A DNA stretch of 23,429 nucleotides from a virus: positions 1 to 23,429 of the IMG/VR virus record IMGVR_UViG_3300042564_001299, one strand, 5' to 3'. A model generated the notes under the pieces. The model saw only the letters and a program-made list of their open reading frames with translations, had not been told where the DNA came from and did not search any database. This document shows, piece after piece, positions 6,062 to 11,439 of this stretch (position 1 is its first letter; each line of letters starts with the position of its first letter). The translations under genes were made by a program, and so were the position numbers.

Positions 6062-6136
6062 CTATGTGCCTTGCAAAATGGTTTTATGGCGTATATAATT
6101 TGCCATTGCGGTGCTACTTCCCCTTAAATTTAGCAT
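6062..6136 (-). CDS. Possible 24-residue leader peptide
   Basis: ATG at 6136 opens MLNLRGSSTAMANYIRHKTI and stops two bases before the DUF1376 start, so termination there could couple to initiation of DUF1376 (whose own site, AAGG, is weak). An internal ATG at 6106 would give 14 residues. The nearest AAGGAG lies in the loop of the hairpin at 6140-6177, farther upstream than usual. Expression is unproven. Confidence 0.25.
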   Translation of the reverse strand: MLNLRGSSTAMANYIRHKTILQGT

Positions 6137-6139
6137 TGC

Positions 6140-6177
6140 GGCCAGCGAAATTTTGATGCTCCTTAATTTCGCTGGCC
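6140..6177 (-). promoter_or_regulatory. Perfect 13-bp inverted repeat with an RBS-like loop
   Basis: GGCCAGCGAAATT (6140-6152) is perfectly complementary to AATTTCGCTGGCC (6165-6177). The 12-base loop on the minus strand is AAGGAGCATCAA, matching this phage's ribosome-site consensus AAGGAGCAAA. It lies between the DUF1064 and DUF1376 genes. No U-run follows, which argues against a simple intrinsic terminator. Confidence 0.65.
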
Positions 6178-6210
6178 CCCCTCTTATCTCAACATCAGCC
6201 ATTCATAAAG

Positions 6211-6564
6211 CTACTTTGTTTGCCGAAATTCGATTGTCGGAAACAGGGCTTTGAATATCGCCTTGCGTAATGTGAAGTCAGCCGTGACCATGCCCTTCAC
6301 ATCCTCGACGCAATCCTGACCGCCTTCCGTGTAGGAAAAGTCTGGTCGGTAACCACAGCGCCGTCCGTTATCATGCTTCACCTGACTGCCATTGATGATG
6401 AACCAAAACTGCGGCTGGATGACCAAATCGGCAATCACACCCGCAGCCCACAAAATATGCAGTTCATCACAACGCGCAGCTTCACGCTTGCTGTCATGCT
6501 TGTGGCATTGAGCGCAAAATGATTTTTCTGCGCCATATTTAGAGCCGCGACTAAATTTAGCCAT
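6211..6564 (-). CDS. DUF1064 family protein (predicted PD-(D/E)xK-type nuclease fold)
   Basis: A 117-residue protein of the DUF1064 type: an N-terminal KYGAEKSF region, a helix HDSKREAARCDELHIL, then YRPDFSYTEGGQDCVEDVKG (about 78-97), where PDF and EDVKG resemble the acidic and lysine residues of PD-(D/E)xK nucleases. The C-terminus has TADFTLRKAIFKALFP. The family is common in phages, and a nuclease role such as Holliday-junction or flap processing is suspected rather than known. I start at ATG 6564, overlapping the repressor stop by 8 bp; a TTG five codons earlier is possible. A CAQCHKHDS segment adds a possible metal site. Confidence 0.82.
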   Translation of the reverse strand: MAKFSRGSKYGAEKSFCAQCHKHDSKREAARCDELHILWAAGVIADLVIQPQFWFIINGSQVKHDNGRRCGYRPDFSYTEGGQDCVEDVKGMVTADFTLRKAIFKALFPTIEFRQTK

Positions 6565-6763
6565 TGGTCTTGGCTGCAATCAATCCATCCAGCGCCTGTT
6601 CGACAGCAAGATATGCTTCCAACATTGGCGTTGAGCGTTTGCGCTTCCAGTTGCTTAATGTGACCCGACTTAGGCCAGCGGCTTTAGCAAGCTTACCAGC
6701 AGTGATATTGTGTTCAGCAGCGCGTCCGTAAATACGCATAACAGCTTGATGGCTTAACGTCAT
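6557..6763 (-). CDS. Small helix-turn-helix repressor-like protein
   Basis: A 68-residue protein with one HTH: ITAGKLAKAAGLSRVTLSNWKRKRSTP (about 20-46), a Cro/Xre-like layout with Trp-x-Lys-x-Arg at the end of the recognition helix. The ATG at 6763 follows AAAGGAACCTAC; an upstream in-frame start at 6850 would run through the promoter and is rejected. It is the first gene of the leftward arm and lies beside a palindrome that carries both divergent -35 boxes. It is therefore the best candidate for a protein controlling both arms, probably including itself. No dimerisation or cleavage domain is visible, so it is more Cro-like than CI-like. Confidence 0.8.
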   Translation of the reverse strand: MTLSHQAVMRIYGRAAEHNITAGKLAKAAGLSRVTLSNWKRKRSTPMLEAYLAVEQALDGLIAAKTNG

Positions 6764-6791
6764 GTAGGTTCCTTTTGTTAGGTGTTGTGAG

Positions 6792-6820
6792 CCTATAAAA
6801 AAATGCTTTACATATGTAAA
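6792..6820 (-). promoter_or_regulatory. Leftward promoter for the HTH gene and replication arm
   Basis: Minus strand: TTTACA (6820-6815), 17-bp spacer, TATAGG (6797-6792). The -35 hexamer is the right half of the palindrome at 6807-6820. The repressor ATG is about 35 bases downstream of the expected start point. Confidence 0.75.
6807..6820. promoter_or_regulatory. Perfect 14-bp palindrome, putative operator
   Basis: TTTACATATGTAAA is a perfect palindrome whose two halves are the -35 boxes of the rightward and leftward promoters. A dimeric HTH protein bound here would block both. A partial relative, TTTACATATAATTAA, lies at the promoter 10695-10723. Confidence 0.7.
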
Positions 6821-6835
6821 TACGTCTTTTAGAAA
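6807..6835 (+). promoter_or_regulatory. Rightward promoter for the recombination operon
   Basis: TTTACA (6807-6812), 17-bp spacer, TAGAAA (6830-6835; four of six matches), preceded by an A-tract (TAAAAAAATGC). The spacer ends in ACGTCTTTT like that of promoter 10695-10723. The weaker -10 suggests dependence on derepression or an activator. Confidence 0.6.
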
Positions 6836-6856
6836 AAACACAAGGAGCAAACAATC

Positions 6857-7066
6857 ATGGACATTAAAACCTGCACAATTTGCAGCTTTGAATTGACATC
6901 AACCTTCTGTTGCCCAGCTTGCGATGCGGCTGACGCGATTGTTGAGGCTGGTGGTTGTCACCCAAATTTTAAAGAAGCGTTGGCTGAAAAAATCGGCAAT
7001 CTCCTTACCGCTGAAGATTGGCACACAACCATCGACCTTCGCAAAATTTATCCACGATTTTATTAA
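6857..7066 (+). CDS. Small zinc-ribbon-like protein
   Basis: A 69-residue protein, first gene of the rightward operon, preceded by CAAGGAGCAA. The N-terminus has CTIC (residues 6-9) and CCPAC (18-22), a two-knuckle Cys arrangement that would bind one zinc ion; two of the Cys residues are adjacent. The rest is helical (FKEALAEKIGNLL) with a DWHTTIDLRKIYPRFY tail. No named family is recognised. As the first early gene it may act in regulation or host takeover, but this is a guess from position. Confidence 0.7.
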   Translation: MDIKTCTICSFELTSTFCCPACDAADAIVEAGGCHPNFKEALAEKIGNLLTAEDWHTTIDLRKIYPRFY

Positions 7067-7079
7067 GGAGCAAAATGAA

Positions 7080-7442
7080 ATGAGTGATTTATTGAGCATT
7101 CACCAAGTGGCAATCGACAAGGCTATCAAAATCCTTGATGGGGCTGGTGCGGCATACGCCATCCAATACAACGGCAATACATACGGCACGTTGGAAGTTA
7201 AGCCAGCAAAGAGCGGCAAGCGTCAACGCCGTTATGCTATTGGTGAAACCCGCGCATATTACTGGCCTATCATTGGTCACTTAAAGGCTGGCGACAGCGC
7301 CGCAGTCCCATTTGGTGACTATGACCCAAAAACTTTATCGTCAAACATCAGTGCATATTGCGTCCATGTTTGGGGTGCTGGCAATGCTATGACAGCAAAA
7401 AATGATGAAAAGCAGACCATCGAAGTTCTGCGCTTAGGTTAA
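7080..7442 (+). CDS. Unknown early protein, 120 residues
   Basis: I chose the ATG at 7080 (MSDLLSIHQVAIDKAIKIL) because TAAGGAGCAAAATGAA precedes it; an ATG at 7075 hits a stop after one further codon. The N-terminal helix is followed by a basic beta-like segment (TLEVKPAKSGKRQRRYAIGE) and by YYWPIIGHLKAGDSAAVPFG. The latter, together with Tyr/Trp-rich surroundings and basic residues, would suit a nucleic-acid-binding fold. No family is recognised. It lies directly before Erf, with 10 bases between, so it belongs to the recombination operon. Confidence 0.7.
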   Translation: MSDLLSIHQVAIDKAIKILDGAGAAYAIQYNGNTYGTLEVKPAKSGKRQRRYAIGETRAYYWPIIGHLKAGDSAAVPFGDYDPKTLSSNISAYCVHVWGAGNAMTAKNDEKQTIEVLRLG

Positions 7443-7452
7443 GGAGCAAAAA

Positions 7453-8025
7453 ATGAGTGAAGACAAAATCTGTGCTGCATACGTTGCCGCATTTGCCGAA
7501 TTGGAAGCTGCGACCAAGACAGCCAGCAACCCGCATTTTAAATCCAAATACGCTGACCTTCCGACTGTAATTGATGCTATCAAGCCGCACCTTGCGAAAC
7601 ACGGTCTTGCATTTATGCAGATGCCAAAGCCAAGCGAAGGCGGCATATCAATTGAAACCATCCTGATACACAGCAGCGGCGACAAGCTTTCGATGGGCGT
7701 ATTGTTCGTGCCAGCCAATAAGCATGACGCACATGGTTACGGGTCGGCCTTAACTTATGCACGGCGATATGCGCTGCAAACTTGCTTTGGTTTGCCAACA
7801 GAAGACGATGACGGCAACGCAGCGGTTAAATCCCAGCAGCCAGCGCCAGCAAAGCCAATCACGCAGGAGCAATTCGCAGTGCTGCAAGATTTAATTGACC
7901 GCACAGGCACTGACGTAGCTGTCATGGCAGCGCACTATAAAGTGCAAGCCATCGCAATGCTTCCATCGAATTTGTTTGAAGCAGCAAAGACGGCATTAGA
8001 ACGGAAACTGCCAAATGAGGGTTGA
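7453..8025 (+). CDS. erf: Erf-family single-strand annealing recombinase
   Basis: A 190-residue protein with the ERF family signature: NPHFKSKYADL (26-36), a GL-F-Q strand, LIHSSGDKL, GSALTYARRY (97-106) and EDDDG (117-121). Erf proteins form rings on single-stranded DNA and anneal complementary strands during phage recombination and genome circularisation. The start follows AAGGAGCAAAA. The C-terminal 65 residues (Pro/Gln-rich linker, then a helical domain) fit the usual two-domain layout. The gene overlaps the YqaJ-type exonuclease by 11 bp, giving a lambda Red-like exonuclease/annealase pair. Confidence 0.92.
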   Translation: MSEDKICAAYVAAFAELEAATKTASNPHFKSKYADLPTVIDAIKPHLAKHGLAFMQMPKPSEGGISIETILIHSSGDKLSMGVLFVPANKHDAHGYGSALTYARRYALQTCFGLPTEDDDGNAAVKSQQPAPAKPITQEQFAVLQDLIDRTGTDVAVMAAHYKVQAIAMLPSNLFEAAKTALERKLPNEG

Positions 8026-8656
8026 TGTCGAACAGCGCAGCGAAGATTGGTATGCTGCACGATGCGGTTCGCTGGGGGCGTCACAGGTTGCTGACGCCCT
8101 ATCGCGCACCAAAAGCGGTTACAGCACCACCAGAACCAATTTGCGCGTTAAGCTGGCACTGGAGCGGCTGACAGGCAAGCAAGCGGCTGGCTTTGTTAGT
8201 GCGGCAATGCAGCATGGCATTGACACCGAAGCTGAAGCCAAAATAGCCTATTCGTTCGACCAAAACGTAACCGTTACGGAAACGGGCTTGGTCAGGCATT
8301 CAAGCATCCCGTGGACGCACTGTTCACCCGATGGTCTTGTTGGCGACGAAGGGCTTGTCGAAATCAAGTGCCGCCAACCAGCAGGGCATCTTGAAACGCT
8401 AACGACTGGCGAAATACCATCGCAGTATGTGACGCAAATCAACTGGCAGCTTGCTTGTATGCCAGAGCGGAAGTGGGTCGATTACGTTTGTTACAACCCA
8501 GACTTTCCCGAAGACCTCAAACTTTTCATCAAAAGGCATCATCGCAATGACGAACAAATCATGGAATTGGAAAAATCTGTTTGCGAATTTCTCGCAGAAG
8601 TCGAAGCCGACCTTGCAGCCATCAACAGCATTAGAGGAAGGTCTACGGTTGGCTAA
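8015..8656 (+). CDS. YqaJ/lambda-exonuclease family recombination nuclease
   Basis: A 213-residue protein with the YqaJ viral recombinase layout: EQRSEDWYAARCGSLGASQ (6-24), HGIDTEAEAKIAY (67-79, Glu72), CSPDGLVGDEGLVEIKC (103-119; Asp106, Glu116 and Lys118 as the PD-(D/E)xK core), and YVTQINWQLAC. These enzymes resect double-stranded ends 5' to 3' to give single strands for the partner annealase, here Erf. It overlaps Erf upstream and the next small gene downstream, so all three are coupled. Length and active-site residues look intact. Confidence 0.92.
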   Translation: MRVDVEQRSEDWYAARCGSLGASQVADALSRTKSGYSTTRTNLRVKLALERLTGKQAAGFVSAAMQHGIDTEAEAKIAYSFDQNVTVTETGLVRHSSIPWTHCSPDGLVGDEGLVEIKCRQPAGHLETLTTGEIPSQYVTQINWQLACMPERKWVDYVCYNPDFPEDLKLFIKRHHRNDEQIMELEKSVCEFLAEVEADLAAINSIRGRSTVG

Positions 8657-8927
8657 ATTGTCAGCCAATAAGCAAGGCCCAGAATGGAATGCACTGGCCT
8701 ATCAAGCTTATGTGGAACACGCCCGACGGCATAAGTTCTTTACCACCGAAGATGTGCGTAAAGCTGCCAAAAACGTCCCTGCGGCCACCAACAACAGCGC
8801 ATGGGGTTATATTGCAAAGTCAGCCAGCAAGAACGGCATTATGGTTGAGTTTGAAGTTATGCGCTCCAAAAGCCTGTCCACGCACGGGCGGCACATCATC
8901 ATTTGGCAATCGACGTTGCTGTCATGA
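8649..8927 (+). CDS. Unknown winged-helix-like early protein
   Basis: I start at TTG 8649 because GAGGAAG lies 8 bases upstream and it overlaps the exonuclease stop by 8 bp; an ATG at 8547 would overlap the exonuclease by 110 bp without a good site. The 92 residues include WNALAYQAYVEHARRHKFFT, then FTTEDVRKAAKNVPAATNNSAWG and YIAKSASKNGIMVEFEV. This is the arrangement of a small winged-helix protein seen in many phage recombination regions without known function. The end, HGRHIIIWQSTLLS, resembles the wing and last strand. Its stop overlaps the next ATG (ATGA). Confidence 0.68.
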   Translation: MAKLSANKQGPEWNALAYQAYVEHARRHKFFTTEDVRKAAKNVPAATNNSAWGYIAKSASKNGIMVEFEVMRSKSLSTHGRHIIIWQSTLLS

Positions 8928-9271
8928 TGTTACCGCGCAAGATACCAAAAGAGGCAAAGCGCCAAAGCCGATGGAAGTCGCCAGCGCATTGCAATTTTGT
9001 CAGGGGACACGCCTGTTCCATATGCGATAGCATGACGGCAATCGAAGTTGCCCACATACGCTACGGCAGCGGCACTGGCATGGGGCAAAAGCCGCACGAT
9101 TGGTTTACCGTCAGTCTGTGCAAGCAATGCCACACGAACCAGCACAGCGTTGGTGAGCGCACATTCTGGGCAACGTATAACATCAACCCGTTTGCATTGG
9201 CTGAAGCGTTTGCAAAGGCCAGCCCGAAAGCGGCTGAAATAGCTGCGAAGAAGCGGGAGTTGGGTTTATGA
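8924..9271 (+). CDS. HNH/His-Me nuclease-like protein (DUF968/Ref-like)
   Basis: A 115-residue protein with two Cys pairs and histidines in the order CSIC (31-34), IEVAHIRYGSGTGMG (His44), KPHDWFTVSLC (His58, Cys66), CHTNQH (Cys69-His74). This matches the compact HNH family that includes DUF968 proteins and the RecA-dependent nuclease Ref of phage P1. Such enzymes nick or cut DNA, in Ref at RecA-bound joints. The ATG at 8924 overlaps the previous stop and lacks a strong site, so coupling is likely; a TTG at 8903 is the alternative. It is followed by NinB through ATGA, a pairing also seen in lambdoid nin regions. Confidence 0.8.
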   Translation: MMLPRKIPKEAKRQSRWKSPAHCNFVRGHACSICDSMTAIEVAHIRYGSGTGMGQKPHDWFTVSLCKQCHTNQHSVGERTFWATYNINPFALAEAFAKASPKAAEIAAKKRELGL

Positions 9272-9648
9272 CGCAGACAGTTATTTTACGGGGCCAGTTG
9301 CAACGTGAATTGGCAAAGCAGTTAATTGATAAAGCGCCCGTCGATGGCGTTGTGGCAATCAGCGCAGCCAAGCGGTCAGATGACCAGAACGCAAAGATGT
9401 GGGCCATGCTATCGGATATAAGCCGCGCAAAGCCAGATGGCAGGGCGCATATACCAGAAGTGTGGAAGTGCATCTTTATGGCAGCACTAGGCCACGAAGT
9501 GAAATTTGAGACTGGTTTGGATAACCAACCCTTTCCAATAGGGTTTAAGACATCAAAGCTAACCAAGGCCCAGATGTCCGACCTGATAGAATTTATCTAC
9601 GCATACGGCGCAAAGAACAACGTAAAATGGAGTGAAAAATATGAGTGA
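9268..9648 (+). CDS. ninB: NinB-like recombination protein
   Basis: A 126-residue protein with the NinB pattern: [17 protein letters not shown] (residues 36-52), [38 protein letters not shown] and [13 protein letters not shown]. NinB (Orf of lambda) binds single-stranded DNA and SSB and can replace RecFOR-like mediator functions in phage recombination. Its neighbours fit: nuclease, annealase and SSB lie in the same operon. The start overlaps the HNH stop (ATGA), and the end overlaps the DUF2312 gene by 8 bp. Confidence 0.92.
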   Translation: MTQTVILRGQLQRELAKQLIDKAPVDGVVAISAAKRSDDQNAKMWAMLSDISRAKPDGRAHIPEVWKCIFMAALGHEVKFETGLDNQPFPIGFKTSKLTKAQMSDLIEFIYAYGAKNNVKWSEKYE

Positions 9649-9874
9649 ACCAAACAATGACCAGCTTCGTCTTTTTATCGAACGCATTGAACGATTGAAC
9701 GAAGAAAAAAAGGGCATCAACGATGACATCCGCGATGTTTACAATGAAGCCAAATCACAGGGATATGATACCAAAATTATGCGGCCCGTTATTCGTCTTC
9801 GCGCAATGGCAGACCATGACCGCCAAGAATATCAAGCATTGCTCGACACATATATGTCCGCCCTTGGTCTTTGA
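9641..9874 (+). CDS. DUF2312 / GapR-like DNA-binding protein
   Basis: A 77-residue protein covering the whole DUF2312 domain: [21 protein letters not shown] and [20 protein letters not shown], then [20 protein letters not shown]. GapR of Caulobacter, the founding member, is a small coiled-coil protein that encircles overtwisted AT-rich DNA and assists topoisomerases ahead of replication. A phage copy might aid its own replication or displace host GapR; that is inference. The ATG at 9641 has GGAG 8 bases upstream, better than the GTG at 9632. The family's distribution is the main evidence for an alphaproteobacterial host. Confidence 0.88.
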   Translation: MSEPNNDQLRLFIERIERLNEEKKGINDDIRDVYNEAKSQGYDTKIMRPVIRLRAMADHDRQEYQALLDTYMSALGL

Positions 9875-9885
9875 AAGGAAGCATC

Positions 9886-10326
9886 ATGTCATCATTAAAT
9901 AAAGTAAGTTTGCTGGGTTCGCTTGGCGCTGACCCAGAAATAAAATCGTTTCAGAATGGTGGGCGCGTTTGCAATCTGCGGCTGGCAACATCAGAACGCT
10001 GGAAAGACAAAAGCACTGGCGAACAGAAAGAAACGACCGAATGGCACAGCGTGTCCATCTTTAGCGATGGCTTGGTCGGCGTGGCAGAACGCTATCTGAC
10101 CAAGGGCAGCAAGGTCTATATCGAAGGCCAGCTAAAGACCCGCAAATGGCAGGACGCCAGCGGCAATGATAAATACAGCACGGAAATTGTGTTGAACGGC
10201 CCGAAGGCGGCGCTGATTTTGCTTGGCAGCAAGGGTGAGGCAAAGCCACTGGATGCGTCTGTTGACCCATCAAGGGGTGAGCATAACACTTGGGATAATG
10301 ACCTCGACGATGATGTGCCATTTTAA
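9886..10326 (+). CDS. ssb: Single-stranded DNA-binding protein
   Basis: A 146-residue bacterial-type SSB. The OB fold begins SSLNKVSLLGSLGADPEIK and includes CNLRLATSERW, ETTEWHSVSIF, ERYLTKGSKVYIEGQLKTRKW and YSTEIVLN. The C-terminal tip DDDVPF is the conserved acidic tail that docks SSB partners. It coats single strands during replication and recombination and would work with Erf and NinB. The ATG at 9886 follows AAAGGAAGCATC. The linker is short and acidic. All expected features are present. Confidence 0.95.
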   Translation: MSSLNKVSLLGSLGADPEIKSFQNGGRVCNLRLATSERWKDKSTGEQKETTEWHSVSIFSDGLVGVAERYLTKGSKVYIEGQLKTRKWQDASGNDKYSTEIVLNGPKAALILLGSKGEAKPLDASVDPSRGEHNTWDNDLDDDVPF

Positions 10327-10337
10327 GGAGCAAAACG

Positions 10338-10673
10338 ATGACGCAAATTTCAATCAAGGATGTGGTTGAGCAATGCAGGATTTATGCTTGCGATAAAAAG
10401 GTGGCGCAAATCCTGAAATGCCCTGTCAGCTTGGTCGAAGCCTGTCGGCCCATGATTTACAGTCGTGGGCAGCAGCGCATGGATTTGAGCATCGACAAGG
10501 AAACGGGAAAGCATTGCCAAGCAACGCACCGCTACAGAACCGATACCGAAGCCACAAAAATATCGACGCAAAAACTGCTTATCAAGCAACTGGAAACGGG
10601 GCATCATTGGCTGACAAACGAAAGATTTTTCAACGTCGTTTCAAAGCTGAACCCCGAACTTGGCTTGCTTTGA
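10338..10673 (+). CDS. Unknown early protein with HTH-like N-terminus
   Basis: 111 residues, preceded by TAAGGAGCAAAACG. The first half, SIKDVVEQCRIYACDKKVAQ followed by ILKCPVSLVEACRPMI, could form a helix-turn-helix; the second half is basic and His-rich (THRYRTDTEATKISTQKLL, KQLETGHHWLTNERFF). No named family is recognised. It is the last gene before promoter 10695-10723, so it closes the SSB-containing transcription unit. Confidence 0.65.
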   Translation: MTQISIKDVVEQCRIYACDKKVAQILKCPVSLVEACRPMIYSRGQQRMDLSIDKETGKHCQATHRYRTDTEATKISTQKLLIKQLETGHHWLTNERFFNVVSKLNPELGLL

Positions 10674-10694
10674 TAAAATAATTGAAAAAAGTGC

Positions 10695-10723
10695 TTTACA
10701 TATAATTAACGTCTTTTTATAAC
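10695..10723 (+). promoter_or_regulatory. Sigma70-type promoter for the small-gene cluster
   Basis: TTTACA (10695-10700), 17-bp spacer and TATAAC (10718-10723), preceded by GAAAAAAGTGC. The stretch GCTTTACATAT...ACGTCTTTT resembles the rightward promoter at 6807-6835, suggesting control by the same HTH protein. The -10 is followed by GGGGCATCAAC as in the two minus-strand orphan-gene promoters. Confidence 0.82.
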
Positions 10724-10749
10724 GGGGCATCAACACGGGGTGATGCCCC
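10724..10749 (+). promoter_or_regulatory. 9-bp leader inverted repeat
   Basis: GGGGCATCA (10724-10732) pairs perfectly with TGATGCCCC (10741-10749) across an 8-base loop. Because transcription should start near 10730, the left arm is largely in the promoter discriminator. The element may therefore be a DNA operator rather than an RNA hairpin. Confidence 0.6.
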
Positions 10750-10767
10750 GCCAAGACGGAGAGCAAC

Positions 10768-10935
10768 ATGGAATACCAAATTGGACAAAAGGTCTGGGTT
10801 CGCAATAGCTGGCAGGACGCTGATTGCTGGACATCTGGTGTGGTCACAAAAATTACTGCCAAGAGAATTAAAGTTGACAGCGACATTCGGGGCGAAGGTT
10901 TTTACAGCCCACAGAACGTCAAAAAGCCCAGCTAA
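10768..10935 (+). CDS. Small SH3/KOW-like unknown protein, 55 residues
   Basis: ATG preceded by GGAGAGCAAC. The sequence starts MEYQIGQKVWVRNSWQDADC and continues WTSGVVTKITAKRIKVDS, ending FYSPQNVKKPS. The IGQKVWVR...GVVTKI pattern is that of small SH3-like beta barrels, which often bind nucleic acid or proteins; no specific family is recognised. It is the first gene after promoter 10695-10723. Confidence 0.65.
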   Translation: MEYQIGQKVWVRNSWQDADCWTSGVVTKITAKRIKVDSDIRGEGFYSPQNVKKPS

Positions 10936-10963
10936 AACCTGGGATTTTGACCAATTTAACCAA

Positions 10964-10976
10964 GGGGCATAGCCCC
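10964..10976 (+). promoter_or_regulatory. Intercistronic hairpin GGGGC-ATA-GCCCC
   Basis: A 5-bp GC stem with a 3-base loop in the 62-bp gap between the 55- and 37-residue genes, followed by ACCA and a GGGAG ribosome site. It is a member of the GGGGC-N3-GCCCC set and has no promoter of its own. Confidence 0.5.
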
Positions 10977-10997
10977 ACCATTTAGGGAGTTTTGATT

Positions 10998-11111
10998 ATG
11001 ACCATTCGTGAAATTATCCAATCGCAGCCATTAAGCGAAATCATCAGCGGCATTGCGTTGGCAATCGTCCTGCCCATCCTGTTTGTCGCATTGATGGTGG
11101 TGCTGCCATGA
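10998..11111 (+). CDS. 37-residue single-TM protein
   Basis: Preceded by GGGAGTTTTGATT. After a short polar N-terminus (MTIREIIQSQPLSEI) the remaining 22 residues form a hydrophobic helix (ALAIVLPILFVALMVVLP) reaching the C-terminus. It is probably an inner-membrane peptide. Its stop overlaps the next ATG (ATGA). Such early membrane peptides can be superinfection or host-interaction factors, but nothing specific can be read. Confidence 0.6.
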   Translation: MTIREIIQSQPLSEIISGIALAIVLPILFVALMVVLP

Positions 11112-11281
11112 AAAAATCTCTTACAGTTGAAGAACGCCGTGAGTTTTATAAGAATGTTACTGAAACCCTGTGGGAGCGCATAAAAAGAGAAGGCTTAGAT
11201 GCTGACGTAGATGTTCCACATCCCGACGATTACGATGGTGGACGCTTTGATTTTTACACAACACGGGGAATTTCAAAATGA
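11108..11281 (+). CDS. 57-residue acidic hypothetical protein
   Basis: It begins MKKSLTVEERREFYKNVTE with a charged helix, then has an acidic stretch (DADVDVPHPDDYDGGRFDFY). ATGA overlaps at both ends couple it to its neighbours. No family is recognised; the evidence for a gene is the tight overlapping arrangement. Confidence 0.55.
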   Translation: MKKSLTVEERREFYKNVTETLWERIKREGLDADVDVPHPDDYDGGRFDFYTTRGISK

Positions 11282-11439
11282 CGCACCCAAACACGACTTC
11301 TAAATTGACCATACGCACTGCTGCCCCAATCGGCTTACGGCATCGCGTCAGTCCTCAATCAGCATGGCCTTTACGAAATTCAGAGGGTTTGACCTTTGCA
11401 GAAGCCAAGCGCCGCCGTGAACAGGAGCAAAGCAAATGA
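11278..11439 (+). CDS. 53-residue basic hypothetical protein
   Basis: Starts MTHPNTTSKLTIRTAAPIGL, rich in basic residues, ending in a charged helix (FAEAKRRREQEQSK). Coupled by ATGA at both ends; the next gene's ribosome site (AGGAGCAA) lies in its last codons, which explains the EQEQSK end. Function unknown. Confidence 0.5.
   Translation: MTHPNTTSKLTIRTAAPIGLRHRVSPQSAWPLRNSEGLTFAEAKRRREQEQSK

Noticed and set aside
6764-6850. An N-terminal extension of the HTH gene to 6850
   Set aside because: It would cross the operator and the promoter that drives the gene, and the ATG at 6763 has its own AAAGGAA site.
8547-8648. A longer N-terminus for the 92-residue gene from ATG 8547
   Set aside because: It would overlap the exonuclease by 110 bp without a good ribosome site, whereas TTG 8649 has GAGGAAG correctly spaced.
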